The notes under the pieces: generated by a model | The model's input: the letters and a program-made list of their open reading frames with translations, nothing else | What the model was told of the DNA's origin: nothing | The model's database searches: none | Position numbers and translations under genes: made by a program | Shown here: positions 1-8,878 of the stretch, piece by piece | Layout of the letters: each line of letters opens with the position of its first letter | How positions within the stretch are numbered: the stretch's first letter is position 1 | NCBI RefSeq assembly: GCF_029626035.1 | Contig: NZ_JARUBE010000003.1 | Coordinates: 1,116,001-1,180,000 of the forward strand | DNA length: 64,000 nucleotides | Source: Micromonospora sp. WMMD980 | GTDB taxonomy: Bacteria > Actinomycetota > Actinomycetes > Mycobacteriales > Micromonosporaceae | Direction: 5' to 3'

Positions 1-520
1 GCTCGGGCAGGTCGCGCAGCAGCACCACACCGCGGTCGCGCTCGCGCGAGACCACCACGGTGGCCGCGCCGCCGGGCTGCAGCGACCGCTCGAACACCCG
101 GGCGTCGGGGGCCTCCAGGATGGCGGCGATGCGCCGGGCCTCGTCGGCGCTCGCCCGCTCGTCGCTGATCCGTCCGCTGCTCACGGTCCAGGTGACCGCG
201 CTCGCACCGCCGGCCACCAGAACGGCTGCGGCTGCGGCCACGGTGAGCTGTCGCCACCTTCCTGCGCGCCGTCCGGCGCCCGCGGCGCGGCCCCTCAGCT
301 GCGGGGTGCGCGCCACCTGGGCCAGGGTCCGCTCCCGCAGCCCGGGCGGTGGAGCCACGACGGTCTCGTCGGCGAGCCGCGCCACCGTCTGCCGAAGCTC
401 GGCCACCTCGGTGCGGCACGGCTCGCACTCGGCCACGTGCCGCTCGAACGCCGCCCGCTCGACGTCGTCGACCGCGTCGAGAGCGTACGCACCGGCGAGG
501 GTGTGGATGTCGCCGCTCAT
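1..520 (-). CDS. Anti-sigma-K factor, RskA-like (3' end outside window)
   Basis: Membrane-anchored inhibitor of the adjacent ECF sigma factor. The reading frame starts at an ATG whose complement lies at 518-520 and overlaps the sigma-factor stop codon (ATGA), so the two are translationally coupled. The N-terminus holds a zinc-finger-like anti-sigma segment with H-x3-C-x2-C spacing (RHVAECEPCRTE), followed by a Pro-rich stretch and one hydrophobic helix (residues about 75-95). The extracytoplasmic part then begins and runs off the window at position 1. Proteins of this family hold SigK at the membrane until regulated proteolysis. About 173 codons are visible, and the C-terminal RskA domain is incomplete here. 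Confidence 0.85.
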   Translation of the reverse strand, partial: MSGDIHTLAGAYALDAVDDVERAAFERHVAECEPCRTEVAELRQTVARLADETVVAPPPGLRERTLAQVARTPQLRGRAAGAGRRAGRWRQLTVAAAAAVLVAGGASAVTWTVSSGRISDERASADEARRIAAILEAPDARVFERSLQPGGAATVVVSRERDRGVVLLRDLPE

Positions 521-1134
521 GCCCGCCCCTCGATCTCGATGCCGAGGCAGTCGCGCATCCGGATCAGGCCGTCGCGCATCCTCGTCTTCACCGTCGGCAG
601 CGGTGTCCGGAGCTTCTCGGCGACCTCGCGGTAGGTGTGGCCGCCGTAGTAGGCGAGGGTCACCGCTTCCCGCTGGACCGGTGTCAGCCGGCCCAGACAC
701 CGGCGGACCTGTTCCCGCTCCAGCCGCGCGGTGACGTCCTCGACCACCTCGTCGTAGGGAACGTGCGCTTCGGCCGCGGCGACCTGTGACGTCCGTCTGG
801 TGTGCGCCTGTTCCGAGCGCACCCGGTCCACGACCCGGCGGTGCGCCATGGTCAGAATCCAGGCCAGGGCCGAGCCACGACCGGCGTCGAAGCGGCCGGC
901 GGTGCGCCACACCTCCACCATGACCTCCTGCGTCACCTCCTCCGCCTGCGCCGCGTCGCGAACGACGCGGCGAGTCAGCCCGAGGACCCGGCCCACCACG
1001 ATGTCGTACAGCGACGCGAACGCCGCCTCGTCACCACCCGCCACGCGCGCCAGCAACTCCTCGGCGGTCGGCGGCGTCGCGGTGTCGGGCGGCACCGGCC
1101 GTAGCCGCCGCGCCTGGTCCGGGTCACCGCTCAT
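517..1134 (-). CDS. sigK: ECF RNA polymerase sigma factor, SigK type
   Basis: 205 aa, the usual length for an ECF sigma factor. Region 2 covers residues about 38-105, with the acidic AQAEEVTQEVMVEVWR helix and WILTMAHRRVVDRVR, which binds the -10 element. Region 4 covers about 145-195 (LTPVQREAVTLAYYGG, then a helix-turn-helix). Together with the anti-sigma gene downstream this matches the SigK/RskA pair. The stop codon overlaps the anti-sigma start. Upstream, a 60-bp gap separates it from a class F sortase in the same direction, so all four genes from 2672 down may form one unit. The sigK symbol rests on family resemblance and the partner gene. Confidence 0.88.
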   Translation of the reverse strand: MSGDPDQARRLRPVPPDTATPPTAEELLARVAGGDEAAFASLYDIVVGRVLGLTRRVVRDAAQAEEVTQEVMVEVWRTAGRFDAGRGSALAWILTMAHRRVVDRVRSEQAHTRRTSQVAAAEAHVPYDEVVEDVTARLEREQVRRCLGRLTPVQREAVTLAYYGGHTYREVAEKLRTPLPTVKTRMRDGLIRMRDCLGIEIEGRA

Positions 1135-1194
1135 TCTCGGCAGGTCCTTCCACTGACGCGACGATGGGTGTGCCGCCGACGCGTACCCGACGTG

Positions 1195-1869
1195 CTATGC
1201 GGGATGGGCATGGGCGAGGCGCGCGTAGACGATGACATTGTCGCGGTAGTGCCGGCGTTTGTCGTCGAACTCGCCGCCGCAGGTGATCAGGCGCAGTGCC
1301 GCGTGGTCGACGGCCCCGTACACCTCGTCGGTGGGGAAGCGGTCCTTGGGATACTGCGCCACCTTGGTCACGGTGAACGTCGCGCTGCTGCCGTCCTGCC
1401 GCTCGACCGTGATGTCGGCGCCGACGGCCAGCCTGCCCAGGTCGAAGAACGTTCCGCGGTGGCCCTTCCAATCGACGTGGCCGGCGAGCACGGCCGGGCC
1501 GAGTGCTCCGGGCGTCGGCGCCCTGGTGAACCACCCTACGTCGGCGGCGCTGTCCGGGACCTGCATCGCCCCGTCCGCCTGTAGGCCGAGGGCGAGGACT
1601 GCCGCGGTGGCCCGCAGCGACGGGATCGACACCCGCGTCGGGGGTGACGAGGCCATCAGCGGACCCGAGGTCAACTCGCCCGGCCGGGTTGCCGGGTCGG
1701 CGGCCGGTTCCGCGGCCGAGACGTCGGGTCGGGGTGGTTCTCCGCCCGGTTGGGCGACGGCGAACCCGAACGTCACGGCCGCCGTCAGGGTGAGGATGCC
1801 GGCCACCGCCAGGAGCCTCGCGCGCTCCCGACGGCGGCCGGTCGGCCTTCGCGCGTCGCCGGTGCTCAT
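1195..1869 (-). CDS. Class F sortase
   Basis: 224 aa transpeptidase anchored by an N-terminal membrane helix (residues about 18-40) with the catalytic domain outside the cell. The catalytic triad of sortases is visible: His131 in AGHVDW, Cys197 in LRLITCGGE, and Arg217 near the C-terminus (NVIVYARL). The Pro/Ala-rich linker after the helix is usual for class F. A longer reading frame exists, but ATG at 1867-1869 gives a normal N-terminus and avoids overlap with the upstream gene, which ends 17 bp before. Its neighbour is an exported protein with a C-terminal hydrophobic/basic tail, a possible substrate, though no LPXTG motif is visible there. Confidence 0.88.
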   Translation of the reverse strand: MSTGDARRPTGRRRERARLLAVAGILTLTAAVTFGFAVAQPGGEPPRPDVSAAEPAADPATRPGELTSGPLMASSPPTRVSIPSLRATAAVLALGLQADGAMQVPDSAADVGWFTRAPTPGALGPAVLAGHVDWKGHRGTFFDLGRLAVGADITVERQDGSSATFTVTKVAQYPKDRFPTDEVYGAVDHAALRLITCGGEFDDKRRHYRDNVIVYARLAHAHPA

Positions 1870-1886
1870 CCCGACCGCCTTCCGGT

Positions 1887-2672
1887 TCAGCACCCGCCGG
1901 CGAGCCGGCGGCGGGAGACGACCGCACCGGCGGCGCCGAGCAGCGCGAGAGCCCCCACCGACCACATGACCGGCACGCCGCCGGAGGTGCTGCCGTCGCC
2001 GGTGGCGACACCCCCTGCGGGTACGGAGCCGGCGGCCGCGCCGCTGACCATGCCGCACGTCGCGGGGTCGGTGGCCTCGGCGGGGATGCCGTTGACGCCG
2101 ACGGACTTCGCGAACGTCGACTCCCCGAGCGCCTCCATGTCGTACGTGCCGTTCTTGTTGGCGTCGATGCCGTGCTGCACGAGATGCAGGTCCTTGAGGT
2201 GTTCGATGGTGCCGGCGGGCAGCTCGGCGGCGGGGATGGTGCGCTCGTAGTCGAGGTTGCCTCGCGCGTCGGCCTTCGGCATCCGGTCCACCGCCAGTCC
2301 ACTGGCCCTGGTGGTGTCCCCGGTGGTGGTCAGCGAGATGAAGATGTCGCCGTACATCTTCAGGCCCTCCTCCGTGCTGACGTAGCCGTTGCCGTCGGCG
2401 TCGGCGGACTTGTCCGGACAGTGGAAGTCCATGCCGTTGACCGCACCGTGCACGTGCTGGGCGTGCGGCGAGTTCGGCGTCATGCCCGTCGACCGGATCA
2501 TGACCTTCAGGTCACCTCCGTCCGTCGCGGTCAACGTCGCGGTTCCGGTCGCGCCGGTCTCGTTGAGATCCTGCAACTGGACCTGCACGCTCTCGCCGGC
2601 GTGCGCGACGCCCGGAACCGAGAGAGCCAGCGCGGCCACGGGCAGGGCGAGCAGGGCTCGGGAAGATCTCAC
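1887..2672 (-). CDS. Secreted, C-terminally membrane-anchored CHRD-like protein with EF-hand-like loops
   Basis: 261 aa from a GTG start at 2670-2672, chosen because GGAGA lies 7-8 bases upstream and it gives a clean signal peptide (SSRALLALPVAALALSVPG, then AHA). The mature part has beta-strand repeats of CHRD type (HAQHVHGAVNG; second half DLHLVQHGID) and two Ca-binding-loop-like segments, DADGNGYVSTEE and DANKNGTYDMEA. A Gly/Ser-rich linker leads to one hydrophobic helix and a basic tail (VVSRRRLAGGC), an anchor-type C-terminus. It precedes the class F sortase by 17 bp. Function is unknown; attachment to the envelope is inferred. Confidence 0.75.
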   Translation of the reverse strand: MRSSRALLALPVAALALSVPGVAHAGESVQVQLQDLNETGATGTATLTATDGGDLKVMIRSTGMTPNSPHAQHVHGAVNGMDFHCPDKSADADGNGYVSTEEGLKMYGDIFISLTTTGDTTRASGLAVDRMPKADARGNLDYERTIPAAELPAGTIEHLKDLHLVQHGIDANKNGTYDMEALGESTFAKSVGVNGIPAEATDPATCGMVSGAAAGSVPAGGVATGDGSTSGGVPVMWSVGALALLGAAGAVVSRRRLAGGC

Positions 2673-2885
2673 AACAGGTCTCCGTCTCCGCCTGGTCACG
2701 GCGTTGGTGTCGTTGCTGTCGGGAGGGATTCGTCGCCCACCACCCGCCGGACTGGTGCCGAGTCGCACATTTCTCGACCGGCGACCGGGTCACCCGCCTG
2801 TCGCGGTGGCACCGTGTCACCTGCTCCTTCGCTTATCGTCGACGCCAGGGCGAGCGCCCGGACATGCCGATCGATCGGAGGAGAC

Positions 2886-3637
2886 GTGGACGATCGGGTG
2901 CGATCACTGGCCCTCGGCGGCGCCTGTGCGGCGTTCATCGCCGTACCCGTTCTCGGCCCGTTGCTCGGCAGGGGCGAACAGACCCGCCGGTACGACACGG
3001 TGATCACCCCACCCGGCTACGCCTTCGTCATCTGGGCGCCGATCTTCGCCGGATGCGCCCTGTCGACCGTCGGTCAGTGCCTGCCCGATGGTCGAAGCCA
3101 TCCCGTCAGCCGCCGCAGCGGATGGCCCCTGGCCGGTGCCTACGCGGCGAACACCGCCTGGTCACTCGCCGCGCAGAGTGATCGGTTCACCGCGACGCCG
3201 CTCCTGCTGTCCGTGGCCGTCGGCTTCGCCGCCGCAGCTCACGTCCGCCTGCAGCGCGCCACCCCCACGACGGCGTGGACGGCCGTCCCGTCGGCCAGTG
3301 CCGGCCTGCTCCTGGGCTGGACAGCTCTGGCCGGCGTGGTCAATGTCGCGGCGGTAAGGGTCGCCTCCGGCGGGAGCAGGACCGCCCCGCGCACGGTGGC
3401 CGCATCCGCGGCCGGCCTGTTCGCCGCTGCCGGCGCGCTGGCCGCCGGAGTCGCCCGGAGCCGGCGGGGTGCACTGCCGCTCGCCGCGGCATCCGGCTGG
3501 GGTCTGCTGACCACCGCGTTGGCCACATGGGCAGGCCGCGCAGCGTCAGAGTCGCGGCGGGAGCAGGCGTCGTCATGCTCGTGGCCGCCGTCGGAGCGCG
3601 GCGACTCGTCGCGGGTAGCGGTCGCGTCGCGCCGTGA
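2886..3637 (+). pseudogene. TspO/MBR-like multi-helix membrane protein, broken by a -1 frame lesion
   Basis: GTG start at 2886 with a GGAGGAG site at 2877-2883. The protein has a TspO-like N-terminal half: hydrophobic helix, then TPPGYAFVIWAPIFAG, the aromatic/Pro signature of this family, then alternating helices to about residue 220 (LLTTALATWAG, near 3530). The initial frame then runs on without helices far into the opposite-strand gene. The frame one base back supplies the missing last helix (SVRVAAGAGVVMLVAAVGA) and stops at 3635-3637. Restoring one base between about 3530 and 3548 gives a continuous protein of about 250 aa. This is either a real frameshift or an assembly error. Members bind porphyrins or act as membrane sensors; the ligand here is unknown. 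Confidence 0.7.
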
Positions 3638-3778
3638 TGACCCCGTTCCCGGGCGCAGGCGGAGCGTCCGGAGCGAAGGGTCCCTCCGGCGGTACGTGAG
3701 GTCGACCCCGCGTCTCCGACCCTCACCCGTGACCTGTCGGTCTCCGACCTTCACGACGACGCGCGCGGACACCGCCGG

Positions 3779-4582
3779 TCATGCTCGCCGGGTCGACGGA
3801 TCGACCACTCCGTATCGCCGGAGCGCCCGACGCACCAATCCCAGGCCGGCGAGCCCGGGCAGCCTCTCGATCCGGTCGTCGAGCTGGCGGATCTCCTGCC
3901 AACCGGCCTCGTCGGCGAGCAGGTACCGCATCAGGTGTGAGGTCTCGACCCGAGGCATCCTCGCCGCGTCGGCCGGTGCCCAGAAGTGGCGCAGCGCGAA
4001 GCGGGTCAGGCGACGGACGCGCGCCGAGTGGGCCAGTCGGTCGTGGGCCTGGCCTGCGTAGTAGGCGGCATGTCGCATCTCCAGACTCGTCACCCGGTGC
4101 AGGACGTGGGTCAGGACGGGGTGCTCCTCCCGTAGGACGAGCCGGTGATAGCAGCTGTGGGTCATCCACTCGTTGATCGCGCCCCACGTCATCCGGATGG
4201 CGGTGGCGTCGTCACCGCTGACGCCATGGCGTAGAGCCCACCGGGCCGGCCCGCGGCGACCACGTCGACCGATCCTGCACGGCGCCGCTGTCGCAGGCGG
4301 CGTGCCGGTCGGGACGTTGTGTGCGGTGAGTACCTTGGCCAGCGCCTCCCGATGCCAGTCCTTCTCATAGATCCATCTGGTCAGGATGGCTGTGTCGGTG
4401 GGTTCGGTGTGCGCCGGGGCGACCAGCAGGTCGTGCGGATGGCAGAGGTCACACAGATGGCGCAGGCAGCGTAGCCCCCCGGGCGAGAGAGGCTGGCGTC
4501 GGAAGACGTCGTAGTCCACGCCGTCGCCGCGGCGGGCAGTCCCGCGGGTGTACGGACCGTAATCGAAGGCCATGAACTGCAT
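3779..4582 (-). CDS. Ferritin-like / diiron-oxygenase-like protein
   Basis: 267 aa, soluble and rich in His and aromatic residues. Two helices carry possible metal ligands with the spacing of four-helix diiron proteins: INEWMTHSCYH (about residue 137) and SLEMRHAAYYAGQAHDRL (about residue 168), the latter like the E-x2-H motif of ferritin-like and acyl-ACP desaturase-like proteins. The N-terminus contains LCDLCHPHD. No signal peptide. It is convergent with the TspO-like gene and stands alone. ATG at 4582 gives the longest frame; ATG at 4573 is an alternative. I infer a diiron fold from the motifs only; substrate unknown. Confidence 0.6.
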   Translation of the reverse strand: MQFMAFDYGPYTRGTARRGDGVDYDVFRRQPLSPGGLRCLRHLCDLCHPHDLLVAPAHTEPTDTAILTRWIYEKDWHREALAKVLTAHNVPTGTPPATAAPCRIGRRGRRGPARWALRHGVSGDDATAIRMTWGAINEWMTHSCYHRLVLREEHPVLTHVLHRVTSLEMRHAAYYAGQAHDRLAHSARVRRLTRFALRHFWAPADAARMPRVETSHLMRYLLADEAGWQEIRQLDDRIERLPGLAGLGLVRRALRRYGVVDPSTRRA

Positions 4583-4692
4583 TCGGAGGCGGCTGCCTGA
4601 CGGATGGGTCTATCGTCGACGGCGACGATCACGGCGCTCGCCCGCGCCCGTACCGTTCGGGAGCGAGCGCGGCTGCCGAGTGGTGGTAGGCG

Positions 4693-4845
4693 ATGAGCCG
4701 CCACCCGGGTGACACCTCGGCAGAGCGTGGTGGGATACCGCGCATGGGCGAGTCGCATTCTCCGGTGCTGGAGATGTTGTGGGAGGCGTACGACCCCGCC
4801 GCCACGCTGGGTGGAAGGTTCGGCTTCAGCGGCGGTGGATTGTGG
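4693..4845 (+). pseudogene. N-terminal remnant of an aminoglycoside-phosphotransferase-like gene
   Basis: About 50 codons with coding-like third positions, including MLWEAYDPAATLGGRFGF, a motif I associate with the N-terminus of an actinobacterial phosphotransferase family. The rest of the kinase domain (Brenner HxD motif, DxD) is absent: after position about 4835 the frame loses sense and a different small membrane-protein frame begins. It could also be the true N-terminus of that neighbour joined by a lost base. ATG at 4744 is a likelier start than 4693. Confidence 0.35.
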
Positions 4846-4853
4846 AGAACGCG

Positions 4854-5194
4854 GTGGACCTCGAGCGGATCCGTCGCATCCGCGCGTACTACCACGAGCA
4901 GTTCGAGCCGGACGGCCAGTTCTTCGCCGACGCCGTCGCCCCGGGCGGCAACGCACGAGCGGCTTGGGCGGCGACCGGGGTGCCGCCGAGCCGGTTCGCG
5001 ATGCTCTACACCGCTGCCGCCATGGTGGCAGCGATCAATTCCCTGCTCGCCGGGCTGCCGTGGCGCTGCTGCTGGCTCTGGCCAGAACCGCACTCGTGAC
5101 GGGCATCGGCGCCGGCGTCGTGATCGCTGTTCTCGCCTTCGTGGCGCAGATCCGCTTCCAGCGGCGGGTCATGTCCCGCCTACCCGAACCGTGA
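4854..5194 (+). pseudogene. Small two-helix membrane protein, interrupted by a -1 frame lesion
   Basis: GTG at 4854 has GGAGA five bases upstream (4844-4848). The protein begins VDLERIRRIRAYYHEQFEPD, has a soluble segment, then a hydrophobic helix FAMLYTAAAMVAAINSLLAG. At the GGG of 5052-5054 the frame turns into a Trp/Cys-rich run and stops at 5097-5099. One base back, the sequence continues as AAVALLLALARTALVTGIG and a basic tail RFQRRVMSRLPEP, ending at 5194. Adding one G to the run restores a 2-TM protein of about 113 aa. No function is recognised. Confidence 0.5.
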
Positions 5195-5725
5195 GGCGAC
5201 ACCCACGACGCGTGGGCCAGTGACCGTGGCGACGCGACGGTCGGAGCCGGCGGCATGGCGCTCTGCGTCGTTGCGGCCCCACGTATCCTGCTGCCCCCGC
5301 TGGGCTACCGAATCGTGCGGGCTTGCCTGCCGGTGTCCTACCTGCGCTCGCCCGGCGAAGTGGAACGAGCTTCGGCGGACGTGGCGGCTGACTCGTCGTC
5401 CGATCGATCCATCGGTCCCGGCCGCTGGTGGGCGTGACGGGCCGGTCCGGAGTCGACCGGTTCAGGAGGCTCCGTCATGGGCGGCTGTCGCGCCGCCTGC
5501 GCCCATCCCTGGTCGCTGGGCACGGGCCGTGCCGGGGCACCTGCGGGCGGCACCGAAGCGGCAACGCGGGGCTGTACCCGGCCTGGGTCGCGTCGCGCCA
5601 GCCGGGATCGACTTCGGGATGAGTACGGGCAGGGAGGGTCGCGATCCGGCCCGACGCTCCGGCGGGAACGCATTCCGGATCCGGTAGCCGATGACGCTCC
5701 AGATCCGGTCGGACGCTGAGGCCCG
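5195..5725. other. Intergenic region, no supported gene
   Basis: About 530 bp between the small membrane protein and the SGNH hydrolase terminator. Open frames exist on both strands, but none shows a recognisable domain, a good ribosome site and consistent third-position G/C together. A 60-codon frame at 5255-5437 (starts MALCVVAAPRILLPPLG) is the best candidate and is not convincing. Confidence 0.5.
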
Positions 5726-5767
5726 GAGCGCCTCGGGCCCGACCGGTCGGTCGGGCCGGAGGCGCTC
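5726..5767 (-). terminator. Rho-independent-type hairpin after the SGNH hydrolase
   Basis: Long GC-rich inverted repeat: GAGCGCCTC at 5726-5734 pairs with GAGGCGCTC at 5759-5767, and inner GGGCC/GGTC blocks pair as well. It starts 2 bp past the stop codon of the minus-strand hydrolase gene. No clear T-run follows, which is common in actinobacterial terminators. Confidence 0.7.
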
Positions 5768-5769
5768 GG

Positions 5770-6564
5770 TCAGCCGGTGACGGCGGTGAGCGCCGGTAGG
5801 TATCCACCGGAGTAGCCGCTGGCCTTCGGGTGGTAGGACTCGACGACGGGCCAGGTTGTGCCGTTGATCCACGGGCTGCTGGCGCACACACCGTGTCCGG
5901 CGAAGCGGCCCCGCACGTCGGCGTAGGTGAAGCCGGCCGCCGACGCGCGGCCGGAGATGACGCCGGACATGGTGTCGGCGCCGCCGTTGAGCAGGCCCCG
6001 CTTGTACGCATTGATGCTGCCGAAGCCGCAGGAGCCGAGTTCGAACAGGCGCGGGTAGCCGAGCACGACAACCCGCGCGCCGGGCGCGCGGTTGCGGATC
6101 GCCCGGTAGGTTTCGTCGAGGCGGCCGGGCAGCGTGTTGGTGATGTAGGACTTGGCGTTGTTGACGGCGGTGAGGCATCCGCTGTCCGAGCCGAGGCGGC
6201 AGGTGGTGACGACGTCGGCGAAACCGGCGTCGTTGCCGCCGATCGAGATCGTGACGAGGTCGGTGCCGGTGTTCAGCGCGCCGAGCTGGTTGTTCAGCAC
6301 CTCGCGCGTGGTGGCGCCGGAGCAGGCGACGAACTGGAAGCTCGCCGGTGCGTGGCTGTTGGCCCACAACCTCGGGTACGCCTGCGGGCTGCGCCGGCAC
6401 GAGCCGCTGCCGCTGTCGTAGTTATTGGTGCCGACACCGGAGGAGTAGGAGTCGCCGAGGGCGGTGTAGTCCGTGCCGGCGGCGGAGGCGGGGGCGGCGA
6501 GACCGAGGCTGAGCAGCAGGCCGGTGGCGAGACTGCCGAGAAGCGCCAGGGGGCGACGGGTCAT
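5770..6564 (-). CDS. Secreted SGNH-family esterase/lipase
   Basis: 264 aa from ATG at 6562-6564, preceded by GGAGGT. A signal peptide with twin basic residues (MTRRPLALLGSLATGLLLSL, cleavage near ASA-AG) exports it. SGNH blocks are in order: block I GDSYSSGVG with the nucleophilic Ser (about residue 40), block II Gly in VACSGAT, block III GGNDAGF, and block V YHPKASGYSGG with the catalytic Asp/His region. Several Cys residues probably form disulfides, as in the Streptomyces exo-lipases this resembles. The gene stands alone, with a hairpin directly after the stop and an AT-rich promoter region upstream. Substrate is probably short- to medium-chain esters. Confidence 0.88.
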   Translation of the reverse strand: MTRRPLALLGSLATGLLLSLGLAAPASAAGTDYTALGDSYSSGVGTNNYDSGSGSCRRSPQAYPRLWANSHAPASFQFVACSGATTREVLNNQLGALNTGTDLVTISIGGNDAGFADVVTTCRLGSDSGCLTAVNNAKSYITNTLPGRLDETYRAIRNRAPGARVVVLGYPRLFELGSCGFGSINAYKRGLLNGGADTMSGVISGRASAAGFTYADVRGRFAGHGVCASSPWINGTTWPVVESYHPKASGYSGGYLPALTAVTG

Positions 6565-7008
6565 GCGGGACCTCCAGGGGGATGGGGCCCACTTCGTAAC
6601 ACGTCGTCTACTGGCTAGTAACAATTATTGGAGTCGATTCCATGGCTGGCGCTTTTTGTCGCAGCCGGCCTTGCCGTCGACGAAATCTATCGAGCAAAAT
6701 GGATGGGTTCATGGTCTGGTGACGGCGAGGGCGGCCGCCCGCTCCGCCTTGACCGACGAACCTCAGGTCAGCGGTTCGCGCCAGCTGCTGCGCTGCCGGA
6801 CGTCTGCTCCGTGATCCCGGAGCCGCAGTCGCCCGCCGGTTGCCGTCTCGGCGGCGCCACCGCCGCGCGGGCCGGTGACCTCGGTGTCGTCGTGCACCGG
6901 CACACCGTTGCACCGCAGGCTCATGCGCGCCTGCCCGGCGGCCGACGGCCCGCTCCGGCCGCCGGGGAGAGACATCGATTACCGGCTACGGCCTCAGCAG
7001 CACATGCC
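6565..7008. other. Intergenic region, locally AT-rich
   Basis: About 440 bp without a convincing gene. Positions about 6600-6720 are clearly more AT-rich than the surroundings (for example taacaattattgg) and probably hold the promoter of the SGNH hydrolase. The rest is GC-rich with only shadow frames. Confidence 0.45.
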
Positions 7009-7755
7009 TCAGCACGGATAGCCGGTGCGAACCTTGTCGAAGGCGGCCTCGCGGGTCAGGCCGGTCTCGCTGACGCTGGTCGGCCCATTGCGGGCGGACC
7101 GGCCGAGCTGCATCGGTTCGATCACGGTGCGGCGGATCTGGTACCTGTCGCCGTCGGTCGTTCTCTCCGCTCGAAGGCCGACCAGTGTCAGGCCGTCGCT
7201 CCCGCGTACGCATCCGACGCCGGTGCCGGACCGGGCGAACCCGTTGTCGAACCGGTACTGCTCGCCCTCGGCGTTGCGCGTCACGACCACTCGGCATCCG
7301 ACGAACGCGAAGAGGTATGCCTGCCGCGAGCCGCCGAGAAGGATGAACGACGAGCCGTCGGCGACGATGAAGCCGTGCGGTTCCAGTTCGCTGGGTTCGG
7401 CGACGGAGAAGCGGGTGGAGGTGGTCAGGCCGGTCGCGGTCCGGACCCCGATGCGGTTCTCCCCGTCATCGACCAGGAACAGCGTGTCCCGCCGGCCGTC
7501 ATGGTCGAGGTCGCCCGTCGATACGCTGCGGGAACCCGGCGGGATCCGATCCTCGTTCGCCGGACAGCCCGGCCCGGTGCCACTGCCCGGGGCGCCGGCG
7601 GTCGGCGTGGCGGGGCTCGGCGTGCCCGTGGTCGTGGCGGTGCCCGGCGTCGTGGGTGCCGCCGGGGCGGCGGTCTCCTCCCCGGTGCAGCCGCTCAGCC
7701 CGGTTGTCCCGAGGATGACCAGGGCTGTCGCCAGCATGACGGTGGGGCGTCGCAT
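7009..7755 (-). CDS. Lipoprotein with FG-GAP/VCBS-like segment
   Basis: 248 aa. Lipoprotein signal peptide with lipobox LSGC (Cys at about residue 23), then a long Thr/Pro/Ala-rich linker (about 25-65) that spaces the domain from the membrane. The domain contains STGDLDHDGRRDTLFLVDDG, typical of FG-GAP/VCBS calcium-binding blade repeats, and several Cys. It ends in YPC. Divergent to another lipoprotein gene at 7951. No enzymatic motif; the role is unknown. Confidence 0.72.
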   Translation of the reverse strand: MRRPTVMLATALVILGTTGLSGCTGEETAAPAAPTTPGTATTTGTPSPATPTAGAPGSGTGPGCPANEDRIPPGSRSVSTGDLDHDGRRDTLFLVDDGENRIGVRTATGLTTSTRFSVAEPSELEPHGFIVADGSSFILLGGSRQAYLFAFVGCRVVVTRNAEGEQYRFDNGFARSGTGVGCVRGSDGLTLVGLRAERTTDGDRYQIRRTVIEPMQLGRSARNGPTSVSETGLTREAAFDKVRTGYPC

Positions 7756-7950
7756 CCTCTTCCTCTCCTCGACGGCACGTGTCCGGCGGACGTGCTCACG
7801 TGGGGCTCAGTGCCCCGTCCGGGTGGAGCCCACTCCTACCGTCCGGTGACGCGTCGGGGCGGCGAGAACCTTCCGGGGAGGCGTCGCACGCCGGGGGAGT
7901 CGCCCACGCTGCGACGGGGTAGGAACCGGGGCGTGACGCAGACGGTTGGG

Positions 7951-8727
7951 ATGGTGCGGCGGATGATCGAACGCGGGCCGGGTGGAGGAGTCGTGGGGCT
8001 TCTCCTGCTAGCGGCGCTGCTTGGCGGCTGCCGGGCCGGCGAGCCACGGGACGCCGGCCGCCCGGGCGCCGGCGGCGACGGCCACGCGCGGACCGACCGC
8101 AGTCCCGGTGGCGAGGATCGGCACACCGTGGCGGCGGATCGGGGTGACCTGCGTTCCGCCGTCTTCGTGCTGGTCGACGGCGCGGACGTGGTGCGCGTGC
8201 GGACCGCCGATCTCGGGGACGACCTGTACCGGGTGTCGACGCCGACCGGCGCGAAGGTCCGGCCGGCGGTGTCGGTGTCCGACGGCACCGTGACGGCTGG
8301 TCTTGCCGCCGCCGGCGGCGCGGGTCCGGCATTGGTCGAGGTGGCGCTGCACGACGACGTGCGGTGGCGTGTCCGGCTCGGCGGCGGCGCCCAGGAGGAG
8401 GTGCTCGACCTGCGTGGCGGCCGGATCGAGGAGGTCGAGCTGACGGCCGGCACGAGCCGCGCGGAGGTCACGTTGCCGCCCGCCGAGCGTACGGTGCGGC
8501 TGGCGATGACCGGTGGGGCGAGTCGGCTGCTGGTCCACCTGGCCGGCGACGCGCCGGTGCGGGTTCGGGTGGCGGGCGGTGCCGGCCGGATGAGCGTGGA
8601 CGGTGCCGAGCGAACTGGAGTGGCCGGCGGCACGGTGCTCACGCCCAGCGGTTGGGACACCGCGACCGACCGGTACGACGTCGACGCGGTCGCGGGAGTC
8701 TCCGACCTCGTCGTCGACCGCACCTGA
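7951..8727 (+). CDS. Lipoprotein, beta-rich, unknown function
   Basis: 258 aa from ATG 7951 (GTG at 7933 is an alternative in the same frame). Hydrophobic signal GLLLLAALLGGC ends in a lipobox Cys at about residue 27. The mature protein is short beta-strand repeats rich in Val, Gly and Arg (for example VRWRVRLGGGAQEEVLDLRGG) without Cys, resembling right-handed beta or adhesin-like folds. It shares a divergent 195-bp upstream region with the lipoprotein at 7755. No known domain recognised. Confidence 0.65.
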   Translation: MVRRMIERGPGGGVVGLLLLAALLGGCRAGEPRDAGRPGAGGDGHARTDRSPGGEDRHTVAADRGDLRSAVFVLVDGADVVRVRTADLGDDLYRVSTPTGAKVRPAVSVSDGTVTAGLAAAGGAGPALVEVALHDDVRWRVRLGGGAQEEVLDLRGGRIEEVELTAGTSRAEVTLPPAERTVRLAMTGGASRLLVHLAGDAPVRVRVAGGAGRMSVDGAERTGVAGGTVLTPSGWDTATDRYDVDAVAGVSDLVVDRT

Positions 8728-8878
8728 CCGAGCCTGCCCCACCGACGCGAGCACGCTTGACCGGCAGGGATGACGGCCGCGTCGCCACCGGTTCGGACGG
8801 TGTTCACCGTGCGGTGGCCCGCACGGGGAACGAGCGGCGTTGAATGGCGGTGAGCACTCCGCCGTCGGAAGGTTCACC

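Noticed and set aside
1124..2302. Long minus-strand frame (392 codons) across the sortase/CHRD region
   Set aside because: Arg/Pro-rich translation in the wrong frame over two well-supported genes; a shadow of high-GC DNA.
5255..5437. 60-codon plus-strand frame starting MALCVVAAPRILLPPLG
   Set aside because: No ribosome site, no family, uneven codon bias.
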